Assembly: GCA_017442585.1 (NCBI GenBank)
Contig: JAFRZM010000015.1
Coordinates: forward strand, 1-32,102
Length of the DNA: 32,102 nt
Direction of reading: 5' to 3'
Origin: Lachnospiraceae bacterium
GTDB taxonomy: Bacteria > Bacillota > Clostridia > Lachnospirales > Lachnospiraceae
The notes under the pieces are model-generated. The model was not told the origin of the DNA, ran no database searches, and saw only the letters and a list, made by a program, of their open reading frames with translations. Both the position numbers and the translations under genes were made by a program. This document shows, piece after piece, positions 1-8,591 of this stretch (position 1 is the stretch's first letter; each line of letters begins with the position of its first letter).

Positions 1-2754
1 ATTATCACTTAAAACCGCACTTAAGGAAACGCTCTTATCAGCTATACCTTCTTCATCTTTAAGCGCTTCTTTCATGAATTCCTCTATGTCCTTTATCGAG
101 GAAAAAAGTCCTTCATCGTCAGTTGCGGCATAACCTTTAACAGAATCTTTTCCAACCGTAAACTCTGCAGCGATTTTTTTATCGTCCTTAAGATGAGAAG
201 TTATGGTAACTTTAGCTTTATCCTTTTTACCTTTAACAATCTTTAAGGATACCGTTCCCATCTCACCCCTAATTAATACAGGGATTGCGAAGTCTTCCTT
301 CTTTGCTGCGTTTGCAAAAAGTCCGATTTCCTGTACTGCTGAGCGCATTTCTGCGATATTAAGGTTACCTACTTCTTCTTCATTTTCCATGGTATCCATG
401 ACTTCGGTCGCACGCTCTTCCAAGTCTTCCAATGCCTTACCCATGGCTACCGGAGATTCGATATTTTCTTCAAAGTGACGAAGCGCCTCACTCTTTAAGA
501 AATTAAGCGCATCTTCACTTGTCATTTCATTAAGTTCGTTGTAGAGCTTGCTGTAGGTTCTGTCCGCCTTGAAGTAACGATATGCCGCTTCTATATTTAT
601 AACTGACTTCGGAACCTCTATCTCATCAAGGTAATTTCTTACTTCTTCTTCCGATGCCAAAATTCGCATCGCTTCGTTAAAGCGCTCGATAGTCTCTTTG
701 GATTCTGCTGCCTTTATATCTTCCGAATTAACAGCACCTGTGGTTTCTGCGATTTCGCCTTGCGCATTCATAAGGCTTTCCAGGAGTTCTTCCGGTGTCT
801 TATTAAGAAGTGATTCTCCCTCCGGTAAAGCTTCTTCAGCTGCTTTTACGGTCTCAACATCCATATATTCAACTGCTGACTTTAATGCCTCTACGTTATA
901 TGCCGCATTGACCTGCTTTGTGATAGAAAGATCCGCAACAACTTTTCTATCCTGCATATCATCGGAAGCCTTTTTGTCAACGTGTCCCGTATGTCTTGTT
1001 CTTACATTTGTAAGTAAGTTCTTTAATGTAAGGTCGCTGTTATTTGCTACAGCCGCACCTATTGCCGCCCCGTCTGTCTTTTCTACCTGACGTAAAAGTC
1101 TATAGATTCCTATAAATGACTCACGCTCTGTCTCACTTATCTCATTATGCTTTTGAAGATCATACAAGAACTTCGAAAACTTCTCATTGTCCTCAAAATT
1201 GCCGGCATCCTTAATCTGTAATGCCTTCTCGTTTAACTCATCTATCGAGACATTAAGCGGATTATAGTTTTCACGAATCATAGAAAGCACAACCTTTGGA
1301 GTAAGATTATTTAAGACATTCTGCCACTTCTGATCAGCCGCTTTTACCTCAGTTACGCTTTCTTCCGTGATCTCTAAATTGTTATATCCAAGGATTCTGA
1401 CCGCACGCATATTCTCTGCCGTTACATCCATGTTCATTTCATTTAAAATATCCGGCACATTTGAGAATGCCTTCTTGATGCTGTCTCCAAGATCGATCCT
1501 TATTTCGGTACGCATTGTATCATACATCTTTGACGCATTATCAAGTGCTTTATTCTCAAAGGCTTCACCGAGTTCTTTATTATTAGCGTCACCTGTAAAT
1601 ACCTTAATCTTCTCATTTACATCAACCAATGTATCAGTAAATGAAAGCTTCGGTAATACATACGCTGGCGCGCTCTCGATATCCTTAATTATCTCGTTTG
1701 TCTTATCAAAGACGTCTTCGGCATTTTCCATCTCACCGAATACTGCCTTTTTAAGAGTCTCTTCTTCTTCGGCAAGGCCTTCTACAATTCTTTGAATTCC
1801 TTCGGTATCTATATGCATACCCTTCTTTAAAAGAGTAAGATTCGTCTCCTCGGAAAGCTTAACGGTAGCCTCCATCAAACGGCGCTTTGCGCTTACCAAA
1901 GTAATCTTCTTATTTAAATCATCATTTGTAATGTTTTTTAATCCGTCCGTGTAACTGTAATCCTTTAAGATAACAGCTTCTTTAGCTTCAAATCCAAAAA
2001 ATACAGCTTCATTTATCGCAGCAGTAAGCTCATCTTCACCCGTTAAAAGCTCGCCTTCTGTCAGGTCCTTTGCATAGGTAAAAGTGTTCTCATTTAATTC
2101 CACTCCGAGCGCTACCATATTTGCCGCAATTTTTAAATCGTCGCTTGAAGGATTCTCTACAAATTCCGCAACCTTCTTTTCTATGGCTCCTGTAAGTTCT
2201 GTAGTATCGACGGTTTTTACCTTTGTATTGCCCATTACGTTTTCAGCCTTCATAACATTTTCCAATGTAGGCTGAAGATCGTTTGTTATCATGTATGCCG
2301 CTTCTTCGATTGTAGGGGTAGAGATATCTTCTGCCATTTTATATGCAGCAACAGCACCCGGAGCTATTTTTTCAAGCTCCGCACGAGAATATTCATCTAA
2401 GTTTACATCCGTTGCTCCACCGATTGCGCGCTGGATCTTAATCTTATCCACAACAGTAAGAACAACTTCACTATCTTCCTTTTCAATATCTATTCCTTCC
2501 TCAGAAAGGCTCTTAGACATTTCTTCAGGCTTTATTCCTGCTACGAAATCCGCATTATTTACCGACATCTTATCCAATTTCATCTTGGTTTTATTTTCGA
2601 TGTCAGCAAAACTAAGGCCACCGGTACTACCGATGCCCTTAGTATTTATTCCGTAATTTATATTTAAATCTTCGTTGATTTTCTTAGGACTTGCTGTATT
2701 GATATTTTCCGTTAAATTATTAAAGTTAGCGTTTTTAATCTCGTTTATCTGCAT
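1..2754 (-). CDS. Large acidic helical protein, possibly motility-associated (DUF6240-like), C-terminus beyond window
   Basis: The frame is open from an ATG at 2752-2754 to base 1, giving the first 918 residues; the 3' end is outside the window. The start follows a strong AAAGGTGG site. The protein has no signal peptide or membrane segment, is rich in Glu, Lys, Asn and Ala, and looks almost wholly alpha-helical. Several stretches share a loose pattern of the type T-x-E-N-hydrophobic followed by R-E-x-N-P-L (for example near residues 410-470), which suggests divergent internal repeats. I associate this pattern with uncharacterised DUF6240/FliK-like proteins of Lachnospiraceae motility loci; that is recollection, not a search. 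The sigma28-like promoter just upstream fits a motility role. It is separated from the preceding gene by 71 bp and probably transcribed on its own. Confidence 0.8.
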   Translation of the reverse strand, partial: MQINEIKNANFNNLTENINTASPKKINEDLNINYGINTKGIGSTGGLSFADIENKTKMKLDKMSVNNADFVAGIKPEEMSKSLSEEGIDIEKEDSEVVLTVVDKIKIQRAIGGATDVNLDEYSRAELEKIAPGAVAAYKMAEDISTPTIEEAAYMITNDLQPTLENVMKAENVMGNTKVKTVDTTELTGAIEKKVAEFVENPSSDDLKIAANMVALGVELNENTFTYAKDLTEGELLTGEDELTAAINEAVFFGFEAKEAVILKDYSYTDGLKNITNDDLNKKITLVSAKRRLMEATVKLSEETNLTLLKKGMHIDTEGIQRIVEGLAEEEETLKKAVFGEMENAEDVFDKTNEIIKDIESAPAYVLPKLSFTDTLVDVNEKIKVFTGDANNKELGEAFENKALDNASKMYDTMRTEIRIDLGDSIKKAFSNVPDILNEMNMDVTAENMRAVRILGYNNLEITEESVTEVKAADQKWQNVLNNLTPKVVLSMIRENYNPLNVSIDELNEKALQIKDAGNFEDNEKFSKFLYDLQKHNEISETERESFIGIYRLLRQVEKTDGAAIGAAVANNSDLTLKNLLTNVRTRHTGHVDKKASDDMQDRKVVADLSITKQVNAAYNVEALKSAVEYMDVETVKAAEEALPEGESLLNKTPEELLESLMNAQGEIAETTGAVNSEDIKAAESKETIERFNEAMRILASEEEVRNYLDEIEVPKSVINIEAAYRYFKADRTYSKLYNELNEMTSEDALNFLKSEALRHFEENIESPVAMGKALEDLEERATEVMDTMENEEEVGNLNIAEMRSAVQEIGLFANAAKKEDFAIPVLIRGEMGTVSLKIVKGKKDKAKVTITSHLKDDKKIAAEFTVGKDSVKGYAATDDEGLFSSIKDIEEFMKEALKDEEGIADKSVSLSAVLSDN

Positions 2755-2779
2755 AATATCTACCACCTTTATGTTTAAT

Positions 2780-2807
2780 ATTTCGGATGGTAGTTTTGCA
2801 ATCTTTA
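2780..2807 (-). promoter_or_regulatory. Candidate sigma28 (SigD/FliA-type) promoter
   Basis: On the minus strand TAAA (2807-2804) is followed after 16 bp by TCCGAAAT (2787-2780), close to the flagellar sigma consensus TAAA-N15-GCCGATAA/T. It lies 26 bp upstream of the start codon of the large left-end gene. The -35 element sits in a small perfect hairpin, AATCTTT-cgtt-AAAGATT (2817-2800). No good sigmaA promoter is visible in this 71-bp gap. Confidence 0.4.
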
Positions 2808-2825
2808 ACGAAAGATTTGTTAACT

Positions 2826-5351
2826 TTATTTTCTAAGATATGTTAAGAATACGTTGCCGGCGCTTTCGCACTGTTCACGCATATCGTCTATACGCATAAG
2901 CTTTGCAACGTTGTACTCAGGATCATAGTATAATATATCGCGGTTTGTATATCCGCAGAATACCACCGGCTTATCACCGTCTATAAGCGCATAAACAGGC
3001 GTGTTATTACTTATATAATAAAGCATCTGATCAACCGATGCTCCGGTAAGGTCTATGACATTCGCATCCTTAAGCGCATCATCAAGGACCTTCTTAACGC
3101 TTCTTCCACTTGATAAAAGCTCTCCTACGGAAAGGGTTATTCCCTCGTGCTGAAGCATTACCGTTACACAGCGTTCATTAAAGCCGGTACCTACGGTTTC
3201 CGAATCAACTCTCATGCCTGTAAGTCTATCCATATATCCGCTTTTAGCCTGCTGCCACACGTATCGTCCGTCTTCACCTATTACTACACCTGCTGCAGAT
3301 GCCGCTTTAAGTACGCAGTCTGCAACGCTTGTAGAAATTGCGGTTATATTGCCCTTGGCATATACATAGTAATACTTAATATTGCCCTGCTTTTCAAGAT
3401 CTATCTTGTTAATCTTATCGTTTTCTATAAGCTTTGCAGATAAAAGCGACGGATCCTTATCCTTTATATCAACTGTAGTCTTTATTATAACTATCTGCTG
3501 CTTAATTTCCGAATAAATAGCCGTTAATGACACTATTCCTGTTGCGTCACCTTTCATATCAACGATGCTGTCTTTCGCGATGGAAACGTATCTGTCATCA
3601 ACCTTTTCTTCACGGTCAAGCTTTATTGTATAATCTTCCGTAGTAATTCCCACTACGTATACATTATCTTTCTTGTATTCCTTTTTAACCTTATTGTCGT
3701 CGCCCATTATATATACTGCATACATAGGAAAATGCACTGCGGTCGAGATTCCCTCAGTAAGATCGTCTTCCTTTGCAATACCGTATATAAGATCGTGCTC
3801 TATAAAACCGAGCGGACGAATAAGCTCGTTTGCACCGGCTTTAATGGTAAAGCTTTTACCTGTTTCAAGATCCATAAAGCGTAAAGTCTTTCCCTCGTTT
3901 ACGCCGTCACCCTCTATAAATGCAAGGCGCTTTGAATCATTTGAAACCGCATACCACTGCTCACCTGCACCGCTCGATAAAATATCAAAATTTTTTGTAG
4001 TTAAATCTACGTCGTAAATATTGTTCTCGCATTTAATATAGAAATGATTAGAATCATTTACGAAGAGAACGTTTCCGACCATCTGCTCTATCATTCCGTA
4101 AGAACGTGTAAACGGAATATAAAGTATCTCTTCGCTTGCGTTTGCAATAGAATCATAATGATATACGGAAATTCCGACTTCTCCTTCGTGCGGACCGCGA
4201 TTTGCATATCCGTAAATGATAAAGTCCATACTTCCGGTCTCATCTACCTGAATTACGCGGATTGCATGCTCACCGTAGTTTTCACGCTCATCCAACTGCT
4301 CATATCCTCTATATGACCATACACAGGATAATGAATTATTAATTGTTGAATACTCCCAAAGGTCGCCTTCCTGTACGAACCCAATGATAGTACCGTTTTC
4401 GTTTGAAGCGTACCCGATTTTCTCAGGGTCTACGATACCGAGCCTTATCGAATTCTTACCAAAATTATTACCGTCTTCTCTGAATATCTGATTCATTGTT
4501 CGCTCGAAATTAAGAAGATACATACGCTTCTCGCCCCAGCGCACACGGTAATACTCCGTAACATTATAATACTCCGATTCGCCGTTTTCTCCGACTGCAC
4601 CAATCGAATACTCTATAGTAATAACCGAGTATTCGTTCTTTATTTCCTTGCAATTAACTCTGATGTCGGTTATCGGCTGTCCCTTAAATTCAGCAAAATA
4701 CAACTGCTTCATGGATGACTTTATCGTTACGAACTGAAGATTATCGTTCTTCATCGTATGATCCGACTCCATATAGATTGCAAGGTCTTTCTTCTTTTCT
4801 ATATTGAAGGTTTTATTATGAAAATCGACGCAGAAATTAATGCATTCTTTAGAATGCGTCTCGCCTGTAAGTATAAGTCTTGTGTAATAATATACATCTC
4901 TGCCGTCTGCCGTAAGCTTAAATATCACCTGATACTCTTCGCCTTCTTCGAGAAGGTTTTGAAGCTTAAGATCGGCCTTAATAGTCTTACCGTCTTCGGT
5001 AAATTTGTCCACTTTTGTATCTTCGATAAGTCTCGAACCGTCGATATTTCTTACTCTGTAACGTATCTCACTTATCTTGGCACCATACGTATTTATCGCT
5101 ATCGGAAGTACCATATTTGAAGATAACGGTGTTATCGTATCTCGCATATAGACCAGTTCCATCTGCTTCGTATAGCCAAAAAGCGTATTGATCTTCTGCC
5201 CGTTAGCATACATACTTACTGTAGGTAACGTGGCTTCGCTCATACGCTCTGTTCTGTCTTCGCCCGATTTACTTGCGAAAACTTCCATTATAAGAACACT
5301 CACTACGAAGATTGCGGTTAATATACCGACCTTCTTAAGCACTTTTCTCAT
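2826..5351 (-). CDS. Exported or membrane-anchored protein with C-terminal C39-like domain
   Basis: The 841-residue product begins with a basic start and one hydrophobic segment (about residues 9-25). This is an uncleaved anchor or a signal peptide ending at EVFA-S; there is no lipobox cysteine. The middle (about 250-600) has repeated beta-rich blades such as SKRLAFIEGDG followed by LRFMDLETGK, suggesting a beta-propeller facing outside. The last ~180 residues resemble a C39-like papain-fold domain: a cysteine in VADCVLKAAS, then PVYALIDG, FCGY and LYYDPEY near the end. The histidine normally placed before the GY motif is not visible, so activity is doubtful. The start lies 3 bp after the methyltransferase stop, making this the last gene of the ptb-buk operon. 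Function unknown. Confidence 0.8.
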   Translation of the reverse strand: MRKVLKKVGILTAIFVVSVLIMEVFASKSGEDRTERMSEATLPTVSMYANGQKINTLFGYTKQMELVYMRDTITPLSSNMVLPIAINTYGAKISEIRYRVRNIDGSRLIEDTKVDKFTEDGKTIKADLKLQNLLEEGEEYQVIFKLTADGRDVYYYTRLILTGETHSKECINFCVDFHNKTFNIEKKKDLAIYMESDHTMKNDNLQFVTIKSSMKQLYFAEFKGQPITDIRVNCKEIKNEYSVITIEYSIGAVGENGESEYYNVTEYYRVRWGEKRMYLLNFERTMNQIFREDGNNFGKNSIRLGIVDPEKIGYASNENGTIIGFVQEGDLWEYSTINNSLSCVWSYRGYEQLDERENYGEHAIRVIQVDETGSMDFIIYGYANRGPHEGEVGISVYHYDSIANASEEILYIPFTRSYGMIEQMVGNVLFVNDSNHFYIKCENNIYDVDLTTKNFDILSSGAGEQWYAVSNDSKRLAFIEGDGVNEGKTLRFMDLETGKSFTIKAGANELIRPLGFIEHDLIYGIAKEDDLTEGISTAVHFPMYAVYIMGDDNKVKKEYKKDNVYVVGITTEDYTIKLDREEKVDDRYVSIAKDSIVDMKGDATGIVSLTAIYSEIKQQIVIIKTTVDIKDKDPSLLSAKLIENDKINKIDLEKQGNIKYYYVYAKGNITAISTSVADCVLKAASAAGVVIGEDGRYVWQQAKSGYMDRLTGMRVDSETVGTGFNERCVTVMLQHEGITLSVGELLSSGRSVKKVLDDALKDANVIDLTGASVDQMLYYISNNTPVYALIDGDKPVVFCGYTNRDILYYDPEYNVAKLMRIDDMREQCESAGNVFLTYLRK

Positions 5352-5354
5352 TTA

Positions 5355-5714
5355 TCATTCCCCATCAAATAACCTAGGTAAAAGTGGCTTAACTCCAAGG
5401 AATTTAATCGCCTCTTCTACTGTAGGGTCATTATCGTTTTTAATTTCAATCTTTTTATGGCGCGTTTTCACCGCACGAATAAGGATATTCTTCGGTGTAT
5501 GCTCCATATCTATAAACTCAAGTAACTGCACGGCGTAACCTTGTGCCTTTAAACTCTCCGCTCTTATCGCATCAGTAAAAAGCGCACATGTGCGTTCTCT
5601 TATTATACCATAGGAAAAAAGGGATGATAAATCATTTTTTTCTTTACTTTTTCCCATAGCTGTATTCATCTCATGCTGGCAGCAAGGAACGGATAAAATT
5701 ACACTCGCGCCCAA
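5355..5714 (-). pseudogene. C-terminal piece of frameshifted SAM-dependent methyltransferase
   Basis: This frame carries the rest of the methyltransferase whose first 284 residues lie in the next frame upstream. It opens at a TTG (5712-5714) overlapping the end of the first piece and reads GASVILSVPCCQHEMN, the conserved block expected directly after the upstream ALYKAVNW. About 118 residues follow, with no further lesion. Adding one G to the GGG at 5710-5712 fuses the two frames into one protein of about 402 residues. Either the base was lost in this strain, or it is a sequencing error at a short G run, or the ribosome slips there. It could be translated separately from the TTG, but it would lack the cofactor site. 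Confidence 0.75.
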
Positions 5715-6562
5715 TTTACCGCCTTATATAATGCATAATCTGTCGCGGTATCGCACGCATGAAGGGTTACAACCATATCTACGGAAGTTACACCCTCATA
5801 ATCTTTGATATCGCCGACTAAGAATTTAAGCTTATCAAATCCATATTTTACGGCAAGCTTATTGCATTTATCTATAACATCTTCCTTTAAATCAAGACCT
5901 ATCATGTTAAGCTTAAAATCATTTAAAACATGAAGGTAATAATATATTGCAAAAGTAAGATATGATTTTCCGCATCCGAAATCAATAATCGTAAGTTCCT
6001 TGTCCTTAGGTAATTCCGGAATTATATCCCTTATGAATTCAAGGAACCTGTTTATCTGTTTATATTTATCATACATCTTATCCCTGATTTTACCTTCGGT
6101 AGTCATAACACCAAGGTCTATCAAAAACTCTACCGGTGTTCCCTCAGGAATAAGATATTTCTTTTCTTTATTATGTGTTAACTGTGGCTTTGCATCATCG
6201 CAATTTTCACAGTTTGAAGCCGCATCTTTCTTACTGCTGTTAGCTTTCTTCTTTAACTTTAAAGTTACTTTGCCCTTTTTACTTATGAGGCAATTTAAGG
6301 TTACTTCACTATGGTCTAGTTCCAACTGCTTAAACTCTTCCATAAGCTTAAGGATTTTTTCGACTGCATCTTCTTTTATGAGATTTTCATGAAATGCCTG
6401 CTTTTCCGTGAAAGATTCAAACTGAAAATATACTTTTTCACGTAGCAGAATTGGGCGGATGTGAATTTTCTTCACTCCGCCCTTCTCTTTACTATTACTT
6501 ATAGTGATCTTATTAAGTTTTTCCGACAGATAATCTGTAAGATACTTCCTTAAATCATCCAT
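5699..6562 (-). pseudogene. N-terminal piece of frameshifted SAM-dependent methyltransferase (Methyltransf_32-like)
   Basis: This piece has 287 codons, of which the first 284 match a class I methyltransferase. An N-terminal domain of about 130 residues with a Lys-rich link precedes the Rossmann domain. The cofactor motif is IDFGCGKSYLTFA, motif II is GLDLKED, and motif IV is VTLHACDTATDYAL. This pattern fits the PF13679 (METTL25/RRNAD1-related) group, whose bacterial members may act on RNA; the substrate here is unknown. After KAVNW the frame runs into ARV and a stop, while the conserved GASVILSVPCC continues in the +1 frame, so a G is missing at 5710-5712. The start uses AAGGAAT, 10 bp after the buk stop, and the gene is part of the same operon. 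Confidence 0.8.
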
Positions 6563-6572
6563 AAATTATTCC

Positions 6573-7646
6573 TTACTGATAGATATGTGCTTCCTCTTCC
6601 TTATTAAGAACACGAAGTCCACCCTGTGCAAGTGCTAAAAGCTCATCTTCACCAGGATATACAGATACAGGTGCGATATGGCTTACGCGCTCCTTGATGT
6701 GATCTACGATATAATCATCATGAGCAACACCACCTGTAACAAGGATCTGATCTACCTTACCCTTAAGTACTGTAGACATAGCTCCGATATCCTTGCTTAT
6801 CTGATAAAGGAATGCTTCACGAACCATGAATGCGTCATGCTCGCCTGCATCTGCTCTTTTACCTACTTCGATCATGTTGTTTGTTCCAAGGTAAGCTACA
6901 ACACCGCCGCCACCTACGATCATCTTCATAGCTGACTTTGTATCCGGATACTTGCCACTCATAAGAACACGAAGGAATCCGCCTGAAGGAAGTCCGCCTG
7001 CACGCTCCGGTGCAAATGCGCCGTCTCCGTCAAGTCCGTTAAATACATCAACTACTCTGCCGTTCTCGTGAGCGCCGACTGAAACGCCTCCACCCATATG
7101 AACAACGATAAGTCTTAAATCTTCGTACTTCTTACCCTGCTCTTTAGCATAACGCTTAGCGATAGCTTTCTGATTTAATGCATGGAAAATACTTACACGA
7201 GGTACATCAGGATGTCCTGAGTATCTTGCTACTTCTTCCATTTCGTCAACTACTACAGGGTCAACGATATATGAAGGGATGTTACCCCACTGAGCTGCAA
7301 GCTCTTTTGCAAGTACGCCACCCAAGTTACTTGCATGCTCACCCTGAACACCTGCCTTAAGGTCACGTAAAAGTGCATCGTTTACTTCGTATGTACCTGA
7401 AACGATAGGCTTAACAAGTCCGCCACGTCCTACGATAGCGTCTAATGATGTAGGATCTACACCTGCATCAACTAATGCCTTCTCGATTAAATCTTTTCTA
7501 AAATCAAGCTGATCGATAATTCTTGCATACTTCTTGATTTCTTCTGTCTCGTGATGAATATTGGTTACGAAAATCTGCTCTTCATCCTGGTAGATACCGA
7601 TCTTTGTAGATGTTGAGCCCGGGTTAATTACTAATATCTTATGCAT
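6573..7646 (-). CDS. buk: Butyrate kinase
   Basis: This 357-residue enzyme converts butyryl phosphate and ADP to butyrate and ATP, the last step of the Ptb-Buk butyrate route in the cytoplasm. It has the ASKHA-fold phosphate-1 motif ILVINPGSTSTKIGIY at the N-terminus, IVGRGG, VHMGGGVSVGAH, DGDGAFAPERAG and ILVTGGVAHD, all typical of the acetate/butyrate kinase family with butyrate kinase spacing. I chose the ATG at 7644-7646, which starts MHKILVINPGS and lies one base after the ptb stop codon with AAGGAAGG upstream. The longer frame upstream only overlaps ptb. The pairing with ptb makes the assignment firm over acetate kinase. Confidence 0.96.
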   Translation of the reverse strand: MHKILVINPGSTSTKIGIYQDEEQIFVTNIHHETEEIKKYARIIDQLDFRKDLIEKALVDAGVDPTSLDAIVGRGGLVKPIVSGTYEVNDALLRDLKAGVQGEHASNLGGVLAKELAAQWGNIPSYIVDPVVVDEMEEVARYSGHPDVPRVSIFHALNQKAIAKRYAKEQGKKYEDLRLIVVHMGGGVSVGAHENGRVVDVFNGLDGDGAFAPERAGGLPSGGFLRVLMSGKYPDTKSAMKMIVGGGGVVAYLGTNNMIEVGKRADAGEHDAFMVREAFLYQISKDIGAMSTVLKGKVDQILVTGGVAHDDYIVDHIKERVSHIAPVSVYPGEDELLALAQGGLRVLNKEEEAHIYQ

Positions 7647-7647
7647 C

Positions 7648-8571
7648 TTAGTTACCTTCCTTTTTAAGTTTCTCTGCAACCATAGCTGCAAGAACGATTG
7701 AATTCATCTTTGTTTCATATGAATCGGATCTTGATGTTAATACTACAGGCGCTGCAGTACCTACTAAGAGTCCGCCGTTTTCTGTATCTGATAAGTGACC
7801 GAGCGCCTTATATAATACGTTACCTGTTTCGATCTGTGGAACGAGAATTATATCAGCGTCTCCGGCAATCTTTCTATTTGTTGTTCCCTTGTGCTCTGCT
7901 GCTTCATGAGAAATTGCAAGGTCGAATGCTAAAGGTCCGTCAACGATACATCCTGTGATTTCGCCTTCTTCGTTCATTCTTGTAAGTTCAGCCGCATCAA
8001 GTGTAGGCTGCATCTTAGGGTTTACAACTTCAACTGCTGCGATAGGAGCTACCTTAGGACAAGCAACACCACAAGCATGTGCTACTACTACTGCATTTTC
8101 AAGAATCTGTTTCTTGTCTTCAAGTGTAGGATATGTATTGAATGCTGCGTCTGTGATGAAAAGCATTCTGTGAAGGTCTTCAACTTCGAATACACCTACG
8201 TGTGATAAAAGCTTACCTGTTCTTAAGCCTTCTTCTTTATCAAGAACTGCCTTAAGTACTGTCTTTGTATCAACGATACCCTTCATTACCATATCGGCTT
8301 TCTTGTCATGTACATACTTAACTGCTGCCTTAGCTGCTTCTACGTTATCTTCGATATCAACGATTTCGTAATCTGCAAGATTGATGTCTACGCCCTTAGC
8401 TGCTTCTTCAATCTTTGCCTTTGAACCGAAAAGCACTGCGTCGCATACGCCTGCCTTCTTAGCACCTGCTACCGCTTCAAGTACTGCAGAGTCCTGTGCT
8501 ACTGCTACAGCGATAACCTTTGTCTCAAGATTCTTCGCTTCTGCCCATATTCTTGAAAATTCCTTCTTCAT
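7648..8571 (-). CDS. ptb: Phosphate butyryltransferase
   Basis: The 307-residue enzyme exchanges the CoA of butyryl-CoA for phosphate, giving butyryl phosphate for butyrate kinase. The whole length matches the Pta/Ptb fold, with the conserved stretches VMKGIVDTKTVLKAVLD, LLSHVGVFEV, ITDAAFNTYP, DGPLAFDLA and PQIETGNVLYKAL. The length and these motifs point to Ptb rather than phosphotransacetylase Pta. The start has AAAGGG seven bases upstream. It lies 20 bp after the TPR/P-loop gene and one base before buk, so the three are probably co-transcribed. Together ptb and buk indicate a butyrate producer using the kinase route rather than butyryl-CoA:acetate CoA-transferase. Confidence 0.96.
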   Translation of the reverse strand: MKKEFSRIWAEAKNLETKVIAVAVAQDSAVLEAVAGAKKAGVCDAVLFGSKAKIEEAAKGVDINLADYEIVDIEDNVEAAKAAVKYVHDKKADMVMKGIVDTKTVLKAVLDKEEGLRTGKLLSHVGVFEVEDLHRMLFITDAAFNTYPTLEDKKQILENAVVVAHACGVACPKVAPIAAVEVVNPKMQPTLDAAELTRMNEEGEITGCIVDGPLAFDLAISHEAAEHKGTTNRKIAGDADIILVPQIETGNVLYKALGHLSDTENGGLLVGTAAPVVLTSRSDSYETKMNSIVLAAMVAEKLKKEGN

Positions 8572-8591
8572 GTTATTACCCTTTCATGCAT

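Noticed and set aside
203-2656. Several plus-strand frames of 60-142 codons opposite the left-end gene
   Set aside because: They are Ser/Ile/Phe-rich antisense shadows of an uninterrupted 918-codon minus-strand frame with a good start.
7178-7360. Plus-strand 60-codon frame inside buk
   Set aside because: His/Leu-rich shadow of conserved butyrate kinase sequence, with no independent support.
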